A DNA stretch of 10,627 nucleotides from an uncultured Bacteroidales bacterium (GTDB lineage Bacteria > Bacteroidota > Bacteroidia > Bacteroidales > Paludibacteraceae). Positions within the stretch are counted from its first letter, which is position 1. Every line of letters begins with the position of its first letter. Positions 1-6,537 of this stretch are shown here, piece after piece. The stretch spans positions 1-10,627 of the forward strand of contig CAIWIS010000780.1 of NCBI GenBank assembly GCA_903912795.1. The letters are read 5' to 3'. Below the pieces are notes generated by a model. That model did no database searches. It was given only the letters and a program-made list of their open reading frames with translations, and was not told the DNA's origin. The position numbers and the translations under genes are program-made.

Positions 1-136
1 ATTATTCCGTTTTGTGCGATTTGGAATTTACGCTGCAGTTATTTTTCAGATATTTTAACCTATATTGAGTCAATAGTAAATGAGTCGTTTTGTGTCATTG
101 TAGTATAGCGAACGTGTATTTGTGAAAAGAATTTCG

Positions 137-144
137 TATTTTTG
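137..144 (+). promoter_or_regulatory. possible Bacteroidota -7 box upstream of the methyltransferase gene
   Basis: The sequence TATTTTTG fits the Bacteroidota sigma-ABfr -7 consensus TAnnTTTG and lies about 60 bp before the ATG at 206. The upstream partner is poor: no TTG lies 19-21 bp away, and the nearest TTTG (119-122) leaves only 14 bp. The rest of 1-205 shows no gene I can support. A TGAGTC hexamer occurs twice (66-71 and 81-86), probably by chance. Confidence 0.35.
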
Positions 145-205
145 TATTATCCATTTTGTAATTGTAATGAACAAATATTACAAGGAGATAATAAAATAAT
201 ATTTT

Positions 206-907
206 ATGAAAGATATTTATAACGATAATACATATTTAATCCAAAATCCAACTTGGCACGAAGAAGATGCCTCCTTCAAAGTAAATAAGATTGTTAAACT
301 ATTAAATAACAATTCAATTTCTTTTAAAACAGTTTCAGAGATTGGTTGTGGAAGTGGTGAAATCTTAGTTCAGTTGGAATCGTTTTTTCCAGAAGTAACA
401 CAATTTTATGGATTTGATATATCGAAAGATGCAATAGAAATTGCAAAGAAAAAAGAAACGAACAGAATAAAGTTTGAAATTAAAAATTTATCAGACAAGA
501 ATGAAGTTTGTTTTTATGACCTCCAATTAGTGATTGATGTTATTGAGCATATTGACAATTACTTTAATTTTTTGACAGGAATAGTTTCAAAAAGTAACTA
601 CACAATTTTCCATATTCCTCTTGATATGTGTGTATGGTCACTTTTTAGAGAGAATATGTTAATTGAATCTAAAGATAGAGTTGGTCATATTCATAATTTC
701 ACTGAAGATTTTATTCTGAATATTTTAACTGAGCACGGATTCGAAATCATAGATGTAATGTATACAGAGCCAATTTCCAATCAAATGTCTACCAAACAAA
801 AGTTTATTAATTTAATCCGTAGATTTATTTTTATAATTAATAAAAAATTCTGTACTAAAACGTTGGGTGGATATTCAATTTTGGTTTTAGCAAAAAACAA
901 ATCATAA
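206..907 (+). CDS. class I SAM-dependent methyltransferase, glycan-cluster type
   Basis: Predicted soluble cytoplasmic methyltransferase of 233 residues with a Rossmann-type SAM fold. Seen in the sequence: motif I EIGCGSGE at residues 45-52 (the glycine-rich SAM loop); an acidic residue ending strand 2 in GFDIS (D71), expected to bind the ribose hydroxyls; a motif-IV-like stretch at 105-117 ending DVIEHID; then FHIPLD (135-140), GHIHNF (160-165) and a C-terminal GGYSILVLA (221-229). The opening with NPTWHEED and the PLD/GHIH/GGYS signature recall methyltransferases encoded in O-antigen and polysaccharide clusters, so the acceptor may be a sugar or lipid-linked glycan; this is inference. The start is well fixed because an in-frame TAA lies at 197-199. 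The only Shine-Dalgarno-like site, AAGGAG (182-187), is 18 bp away, further than usual. The gene is very AT-rich, and no other glycan gene is visible in the window. The substrate cannot be told from sequence. Confidence 0.88.
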   Translation: MKDIYNDNTYLIQNPTWHEEDASFKVNKIVKLLNNNSISFKTVSEIGCGSGEILVQLESFFPEVTQFYGFDISKDAIEIAKKKETNRIKFEIKNLSDKNEVCFYDLQLVIDVIEHIDNYFNFLTGIVSKSNYTIFHIPLDMCVWSLFRENMLIESKDRVGHIHNFTEDFILNILTEHGFEIIDVMYTEPISNQMSTKQKFINLIRRFIFIINKKFCTKTLGGYSILVLAKNKS

Positions 908-1089
908 TACCTCTTTTTGTTATTGGTTATTATTCCTCTAAGTCAAATTCAACTGATTTTGAAATAAAAATATAACCACCTATCTCAAAACAATCTGTTT
1001 ATTTTTACCTTAAGTGTGCGAATAATAGAATTCGAACAAAACGTTCAAAATATTGGTAATGAATTTATTACATGTTTTTTATTGCTATT

Positions 1090-1126
1090 ATCCTCCAATT
1101 CCATTAGGTTTTGGGGGATTTTTTTT
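1090..1126 (+). terminator. intrinsic (Rho-independent) terminator
   Basis: The left arm ATCCTCCAA (1090-1098) pairs with the right arm TTGGGGGAT (1111-1119) over 9 bp with a single U-G wobble, around a 12-base loop. The run of eight T (1119-1126) that begins with the last base of the right arm makes this a classic + strand terminator. On the other strand the hairpin is not followed by a T run, so it works in one direction only. It most likely ends the methyltransferase transcript, although it sits 182 bp past that gene's stop codon. Confidence 0.85.
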
Positions 1127-1161
1127 CAAAAAGTGTTATCGAATACTTTTTAATTTAAAAC

Positions 1162-1192
1162 TTTGATATTTAATTAAGTTTTGATATATTTG
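1162..1192 (+). promoter_or_regulatory. Bacteroidota-type promoter of the TPR-MORN/DUF3857 operon
   Basis: TTTG (1162-1165) and TATATTTG (1185-1192) are separated by 19 bp, close to the Bacteroidota consensus TTTG-N19-21-TAnnTTTG. Transcription should start near 1199, giving a leader of roughly 25 bases before the ATG at 1226, with no Shine-Dalgarno site, as is common in this phylum. An 8-base direct repeat TTTGATAT (1162-1169 and 1180-1187, period 18) and the palindrome TTAATTAA (1170-1177) lie inside the promoter and could be an operator, or simply AT-rich sequence. Confidence 0.75.
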
Positions 1193-1225
1193 TACTAAAT
1201 ATTTTATACAACTTAATTTTTTAAT

Positions 1226-4200
1226 ATGAATTTTAAATTTATTTACTCGGCTCTATTTATTATGAGTCTGACTGTAACGGTTAATGGTCAAAAAAATGAC
1301 ACAATTCCTTGGACTGGTGATAAACTAATAGAACATGGAACTAAACTGTATGATAATGATAACTATGAAGAATCATTGAAGTTTTTTAATCGAGTCAGTA
1401 AGTGTGATCCCACCTATTCTACTGCCTGTTACGAAACAGCATTGGTGTATCAAAGCACTAAAGAATATGCTAAAGGATTGATTAAAATTAACGAAGCCGA
1501 TTCGCTCGAACCCGATAATGTGAATACAATAACATTGAAGGGGAGTATACTTGACGACTTAGAACAAAGAAAAGAGGCAATTGAGTTATTAGAATCAGCA
1601 TCAAAAAAATGGCCATATAATCATTTGTTGCTGTATAATTTAGCCATAGTATATGTTAATGTGATGGATTATCACAAAGCCGAAAAATTGCTCTATGAAT
1701 GTGTGAAATTATCACCTTATCATTCAGGAACTCATTTTTTGCTCGGAAGCATTAACTATAGAATGGGCAGAATGGCACAAGCCGTGCTGGCATATAATAT
1801 GGGGCTGACTTTAAATCCCACAAGCAATAGTGTAAATAAATTTGAGAAAATTGTAACAGGTAAAAGTGAATCAAAGCCTGATGCTTTTAATTACCCTTAT
1901 GATGTTAAATTCGAAGCTTCGCGCTGGAATGAATTAACTCGTTTTTGCAACAGTGGACTTGCTTTCCGTAAAGATTTTCCGTATAACTTCACTACAAATT
2001 ATTTGATTAACAGGTTGTCGTTTTTATTATTTCAGAAAATGGAATTTATAGAATCGGACTCTACTATTTACAATCAATTTTATGTGCGGTTTTTTAAGGA
2101 AATACTCAATAGAAATGAACTGAATGTGTTTTTTAATTATCAACTTCAAGGTATTGAAAACAAGGATGTTAATAGTTGGAATAAAGCAAATAATAGTAAA
2201 CAAGCTAAATTTATTAAGTTTGCTCAATCGGCTATTAACGAATGGCGTGAATATGAATTTTCGATAAGTAATGAAAAAAATAAAGTAAAAACTCGATTGT
2301 TTGATGAAGATGGTAGAGCCTATTACATTGGTACTCAACTTGTAGGTGCTGAATTGTCAAAAGAGGGTAAATATTTATTGTTTGATAGAAGTGGATATAT
2401 AAGTGAAAAAGGAAACTATACCAATAACAAACTTAATGGATTATGTACCATTTATTGGCCAAACGGGAGTGTAAAACAGGAACTTAACTTTGTTGACAAT
2501 GAGTTAGATGGAATAAATAAAACATATTTTGAATCAGGAAAAACATCAGGTGTTTATCCGCGTGTAAAAGGTAAGAAAGAAGGGAATCAAATTAAATATG
2601 CTTCGAATGGTAAAATTGTATCAAACGAAAATTATATCAATGATTTAGAAGAAGGTAAAAGTTACAATTATTATTCAATATCGGGTTGGCTTACTGAATC
2701 AAATCACAGCAAAGGTAAACTGAGTGGGCCATATACCGAAAGGTGGATAAATGGCGCAATGAAAATGGAATGTAATTATGTTGATAGTTTAATGAATGGG
2801 CCAGTTAAAAAATGGTATAGTAATGCTAAACTTGAATCAGTTAATGAGTCAAAAAAGGATTATTTTACGGGACCATTTACTCTTTATCATACAAATGGGG
2901 TATTACATGTTGAAGGCACTTACAACGATTCAACAAATTTAATTGGTAGTTACACTGAATATTCTCGAAGTGCCAAGAAAATAATGCATCAGTCAGCTTT
3001 CGTTAATGGTAAAAAAAATGGTGTTCAGACCGATTACTATGTTAACGGTAACATAAAAAATGAATATCATTATGAAAATGATAATATTACCAAAATAATA
3101 TGTTACGATCAGAATAACAATATCCATTATCAAACAGTTAGTCAAAATGGATTAATTGCTTTCAAATATTTTTACGATAATACAGCTGTAAAAAGGGAAG
3201 GAAATCTTAAGAATGGAAAGCGTGACGGCGAATGGCATGAATTGTCCGGTGGGGGAATAATAACATCACTCGAAAATTGGAAAGATGATATGCAAACGGG
3301 GTTTCAAAAAACATATTACGAATCAGGCAATATTAAATCCGAATATTATTGCGACAGCAACTTAATTGAAGGCTCAAATCGAATTTACTTTCCAAATGGT
3401 ACACTAAAATCCATAGGATATTATAAAAAGGGTAAAGGCAACGGTGAGTTTAAATTTTATTATAGCAATGGTAAAATTAGAACAGAATATTATTTAATTG
3501 ATGATGAGATTTGTGGTAGACGATTTGATTATACACCCGAAGGAAATATTGAAAATATTACTGAATATGAAGATGAAGAGATTTCCAAGCTTGCATATTA
3601 TAGCAATAATAAACTTGAACAAATAGTGCCATTTACTACTGATTCTTCGTTGGTTATGATAAATTATCCGAACGGAAAACCTAAGTATCGTTTTACATTG
3701 GTAAATGGCTTAAAACAAGGTTTATATGAAATGTATTACCCCAATGGTACAATCAATGTTCGACAAGAGTATTTGAATGGAAAGTTAAATGGGCAGTCAA
3801 AAGTGTGGGATGAAGAAGGTAATTTATCTAGTTTATTTACATACAATCTGGATAAAGTTGAAGGATATCAATATGTATATAAAAATGGAAAAGTTGCTAG
3901 TCGTGATTATTCCGAAGAAGGTATTAATCAAGAGGATTTTCGTGAGTATTATCCTAATGGTAAGTTATTTCGTTTAATACCGTATATCGACGATGATAGA
4001 GATGGTGAATATTCGTTTTTCTCACCTGATAGTGTAAAACTGTTTTCGTTAGTTTACGATGAGGGTTCTGTAACTTCTGTTCTTGTTAGAAATAAACAAG
4101 GAAAAATGGACAATATTGCGGCTGCAAAATTAAATGAAGGCTTAGTTTCAAGTTATTATCCAAATGGAAATATGGCAGCTACTATACCGCTTGTGAAAGG

Positions 4201-4510
4201 CTTTTTAAATGGAATATTGACCATGTATTACGAAAATGGCAATAAATTACGTCAACGAGAATACAAAAATGACTATCTTGAAGGAAAGTCAGTTGATTAT
4301 TATGCAAATGGAAAGATAAGAACGAGTACTCAATTTGCTAACGATGTAAACCATGGCGAATACGTGCGCTATACTGAATCTGGAGTAAAAGCCTTAGAAG
4401 GATCTTTTGAGGCTGATAGTCGGACTGGAGTTTGGACGTATTACGATTTAGCAGGTAAAATTAAATACAAAGTAAGCTACGAAAATGACAATGCTTATGA
4501 AATCAAATAA
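1226..4510 (+). CDS. exported TPR and MORN-repeat protein
   Basis: A 1094-residue protein of unknown function. A Sec signal peptide covers residues 1 to about 21 (hydrophobic core FIYSALFIMSLTVTV, likely cleavage near NGQ) with no lipobox cysteine, so the product should be periplasmic or secreted and not a lipoprotein. About five TPR units follow at residues 33-200, with A/G/Y periodicity and proline-containing turns such as DPTY, EPDN and NPTS. Residues 201-355 form a mixed region rich in aromatic residues that I cannot name. From about 357 to the C-terminus run some 25 imperfect MORN_2-type repeats (YYxNGKI core). TPRs suggest protein-protein contacts; MORN repeats form extended beta-hairpin scaffolds. 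No enzymatic motif or type IX secretion C-terminal domain is visible. Automatic annotation may call it a YwqK-family antitoxin because of the MORN_2 repeats; the length, signal peptide and lack of an adjacent toxin argue against that. It is first in a probable operon and overlaps the next gene. Confidence 0.9.
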   Translation: MNFKFIYSALFIMSLTVTVNGQKNDTIPWTGDKLIEHGTKLYDNDNYEESLKFFNRVSKCDPTYSTACYETALVYQSTKEYAKGLIKINEADSLEPDNVNTITLKGSILDDLEQRKEAIELLESASKKWPYNHLLLYNLAIVYVNVMDYHKAEKLLYECVKLSPYHSGTHFLLGSINYRMGRMAQAVLAYNMGLTLNPTSNSVNKFEKIVTGKSESKPDAFNYPYDVKFEASRWNELTRFCNSGLAFRKDFPYNFTTNYLINRLSFLLFQKMEFIESDSTIYNQFYVRFFKEILNRNELNVFFNYQLQGIENKDVNSWNKANNSKQAKFIKFAQSAINEWREYEFSISNEKNKVKTRLFDEDGRAYYIGTQLVGAELSKEGKYLLFDRSGYISEKGNYTNNKLNGLCTIYWPNGSVKQELNFVDNELDGINKTYFESGKTSGVYPRVKGKKEGNQIKYASNGKIVSNENYINDLEEGKSYNYYSISGWLTESNHSKGKLSGPYTERWINGAMKMECNYVDSLMNGPVKKWYSNAKLESVNESKKDYFTGPFTLYHTNGVLHVEGTYNDSTNLIGSYTEYSRSAKKIMHQSAFVNGKKNGVQTDYYVNGNIKNEYHYENDNITKIICYDQNNNIHYQTVSQNGLIAFKYFYDNTAVKREGNLKNGKRDGEWHELSGGGIITSLENWKDDMQTGFQKTYYESGNIKSEYYCDSNLIEGSNRIYFPNGTLKSIGYYKKGKGNGEFKFYYSNGKIRTEYYLIDDEICGRRFDYTPEGNIENITEYEDEEISKLAYYSNNKLEQIVPFTTDSSLVMINYPNGKPKYRFTLVNGLKQGLYEMYYPNGTINVRQEYLNGKLNGQSKVWDEEGNLSSLFTYNLDKVEGYQYVYKNGKVASRDYSEEGINQEDFREYYPNGKLFRLIPYIDDDRDGEYSFFSPDSVKLFSLVYDEGSVTSVLVRNKQGKMDNIAAAKLNEGLVSSYYPNGNMAATIPLVKGFLNGILTMYYENGNKLRQREYKNDYLEGKSVDYYANGKIRTSTQFANDVNHGEYVRYTESGVKALEGSFEADSRTGVWTYYDLAGKIKYKVSYENDNAYEIK
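2294..4507 (+). repeat. MORN_2-type protein repeat array (about 25 units)
   Basis: This is a protein-level array, residues 357-1094 of the preceding gene's product, with units mostly 22-25 residues long. Each unit has an aromatic pair, a turn of the form xNG or xSG, and a Lys/Asn-Ile/Leu step, followed by a tail of the type YxNGKxNG. Clear cores are YWPNG (410-414), YHTNG (554-558), YYVNG (604-608), YYESG (697-701), YFPNG (721-725), YYSNG (745-749), YYPNG (837-841, 908-912 and 977-981), YYENG (1001-1005) and YYANG (1025-1029). Weaker units, such as RLFDEDG near 357, YTPEG (769-773) and WDEEG (861-865), keep the spacing but not the motif. The DNA copies have diverged well beyond recent duplication, so the array looks old and stable. 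The unit count is by eye. Confidence 0.8.
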
Positions 4511-6473
4511 AATTGATAGTCGAATTTTGTATTTTACGCTTGTTCTTGTTTTGTTATTGCTTGGTAATAATCAACATGCTTTTTCACAATCGATTAACGA
4601 ATTTCAGATCTATAAAGACCGATATCCATCAAATCCATATATTCGTTTACAGGATGAAACCGAAATAGAGGTTTTAGTTGATAAACTTGGAAAACCATAC
4701 TTTAAAGTTAAAGAAACGAATGTTAAGCTTGTGCTTAAAGATAATTGTGAAGGTTTATCCGAATTTAGAAACTACTATAACGGAACGGATAAGATACTTA
4801 AATCGATAGCTTACAGTGTTGTTTTAGAGAATGGAAAAGAACGGAAAATAATGTCATCTGCTTTGAAAAAGACAACGGAGCAGGATAATGTAAGCTACTT
4901 CGATGATTCATATTGTATGGTTGGCCATTTTCCTGCTATAGCTAAAGGAACCAAATTGTATAATTATACCGAATACCTTTCACAACAAGCACACACTGGT
5001 TATCGGTTTTACTTTGGCGATTCTTCGCCGGTTGAATTTTCTAGTGTATCAGTAACTGTTCCTGAAAACGTTCAATTGGTTTGCCGACTTGCAGGTAAGG
5101 ATACGGCAATTGTTAAGTATAGCGTTACGCAAAACAAAACAACAAAAACACATACTTGGAAGTGCGAACAATTAAAAGATTATTTAAATGATAAATTGGC
5201 ACCTTCAATACGCTATTATGTGCCTCATATTTGCATAAATATTCACAGTGTTCAATTTAAGGGTAAAACTGAAAATATAATGGGAACACTTGATGATTTA
5301 TACCGTTGGGAAAATGAAAAATTAATCAGAAATAAACAACAATTAGATCCTTCGGTAAAACTATTAGCTGATTCAATTATTCGAGGCTGTAAAACTCCCA
5401 TTGATAAAGTAAAAGCAATTTATCGTTGGGTTCAGGATGAAATTAAATACGTGGCTATTGAAGATGGTGATAATGGATTTGTGCCTCAAGAGGTTTCAAC
5501 TATTATCAAACGACGTTATGGAGATTGTAAAGATAAATCAGTATTAATTACAACTTTGCTACAGTTGATTGGTGAAAAGGCTTCGCTTGCAATTGTAGGA
5601 ACGCGTGAATTACCTTATACTTTTAGTCAATATCCAATGGTTGCCACAGCTAATCACTTAATTTCTGTTTGGTGGGATAGTAACAGACCAATAATTCTGG
5701 ATGGAACATCAAGGTATTTAAGTATTTACACTATACCATCATCAATTCAAGGTAAGGAATGCTTGATTATGAAAGACCCAAATGATTATATGTTGTATAA
5801 AATACCAATTGATAGTCCTGAAAAAAATACGATTATTGATAGCTTGAATTTAAAAATTATTGGTAAAAGTATTGAGGCCAAAGGATTACTTGTATTGAAA
5901 GATGAAAAAAGAGCAGACTTGTTGTATCGTATCGACGGGAAAAACAAGCAGCAAAAATTGGAAACAATTAGTAATTATCTCGATTTTGCAGGCAATAAAT
6001 TCGAAATAAAAGAATTTGCATTTGAAGGTACCTCGGACCCCGAAGATAAATTGCATTTACGGTATGAATTGTCATTACCCGATTTTTGTACTTCAGTAGA
6101 TAATAGGTTGTATGTTAATATGAACCTTCATAATTATCTGAGTCAAATTGATATTAAAAATGAAAGATCAATACCATTGGAGTCTGAGCAAGTGTTCAAG
6201 CATCTGATAACAACCAAACTTGAAATTCCGGACGGTTATGTTTTATCTGTTATGCCTGAACAGACTGAATTTACGCATAAATTATTTGGTTTTAAAATAA
6301 AGTACGAGCTACAAAACAACTGTATTGTACAACATGCTGAAATATGGATTGGATTTAAGTTAATTGATGATAATGAGCTTCTAGCATTTAATGACATGAT
6401 GCTATCCTTAAAAAAATCATATAGAAAAACAGTGTTATTTCAAAAAAAACTATCTGATAAAGTAATTGTTTAA
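4485..6473 (+). CDS. exported DUF3857-like protein with intact transglutaminase-type domain
   Basis: A 662-residue protein, numbered from the ATG at 4485; ATGs at 4491 and 4497 are also in frame. The last gives a tidy signal peptide beginning MKSNKIDSR; the first has the more A-rich upstream bases. All three overlap the upstream gene (26, 20 or 14 bp), so translation is probably coupled. After a signal peptide (hydrophobic 15-27, cleavage near AFSQ, no lipobox) comes a beta-rich DUF3857-like region (about 57-235), then a transglutaminase/papain-fold core (about 290-430). The triad is visible: Cys348 in RYGDCKDKS, His391 in ANHLISVWW and Asp406 in ILDGTSRY, with the usual IYRWVQDEIKYV helix before the Cys. 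The C-terminal 200 residues are a further beta-rich, DUF3858-like region. Bacterial members of this fold are often proteases, amidases or peptide cross-linkers, so activity in the periplasm is plausible, but the substrate is unknown. No promoter is seen before the following gene, 64 bp downstream. Confidence 0.88.
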   Translation: MTMLMKSNKIDSRILYFTLVLVLLLLGNNQHAFSQSINEFQIYKDRYPSNPYIRLQDETEIEVLVDKLGKPYFKVKETNVKLVLKDNCEGLSEFRNYYNGTDKILKSIAYSVVLENGKERKIMSSALKKTTEQDNVSYFDDSYCMVGHFPAIAKGTKLYNYTEYLSQQAHTGYRFYFGDSSPVEFSSVSVTVPENVQLVCRLAGKDTAIVKYSVTQNKTTKTHTWKCEQLKDYLNDKLAPSIRYYVPHICINIHSVQFKGKTENIMGTLDDLYRWENEKLIRNKQQLDPSVKLLADSIIRGCKTPIDKVKAIYRWVQDEIKYVAIEDGDNGFVPQEVSTIIKRRYGDCKDKSVLITTLLQLIGEKASLAIVGTRELPYTFSQYPMVATANHLISVWWDSNRPIILDGTSRYLSIYTIPSSIQGKECLIMKDPNDYMLYKIPIDSPEKNTIIDSLNLKIIGKSIEAKGLLVLKDEKRADLLYRIDGKNKQQKLETISNYLDFAGNKFEIKEFAFEGTSDPEDKLHLRYELSLPDFCTSVDNRLYVNMNLHNYLSQIDIKNERSIPLESEQVFKHLITTKLEIPDGYVLSVMPEQTEFTHKLFGFKIKYELQNNCIVQHAEIWIGFKLIDDNELLAFNDMMLSLKKSYRKTVLFQKKLSDKVIV

Positions 6474-6537
6474 ATGCTTTAAAATCAATAGTTTATATAT
6501 TCAGAATTAAAAATTAATTATTTAATAAAAAAATATC

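Larger units (their letters stand above)
908..1225 (+). other. intergenic region between the methyltransferase and the TPR-MORN gene
   Basis: These 318 bp hold no gene I can support. The first 180 bp (908-1089) are AT-rich with no recognisable RNA, promoter or repeat; they would be a long 3' untranslated tail of the methyltransferase transcript if the terminator at 1090-1126 serves that gene. The rest carries that terminator and the promoter of the next gene. A 35-codon open frame at 1059-1166 runs through the terminator and is not credible. Confidence 0.6.

Noticed and set aside
2..58. Possible 3' end of an upstream gene: an open frame from the left edge to the TAA at 56-58, with a hydrophobic translation ending FGIYAAVIFQIF.
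   Set aside because: Too short (18 codons) to judge, and the other two + strand frames are also open from the edge (to 66 and to 108), so no frame can be preferred.
1031..1042. GTTCGAATTC on the - strand, resembling a tRNA T-loop.
   Set aside because: No flanking T-stem, anticodon arm or acceptor stem can be folded on either side, so it is a chance match.
1059..1166. A 35-codon + strand ORF starting at the ATG at 1059.
   Set aside because: It runs straight through the intrinsic terminator and its T run into the next gene's promoter; no ribosome site and no recognisable protein.
2027..2338. - strand open frame of 103 codons within the TPR-MORN gene, and a + strand one at 3789-3977.
   Set aside because: Both overlap the well-supported repeat protein in another frame, with biased translations that mirror the AT-rich coding strand.
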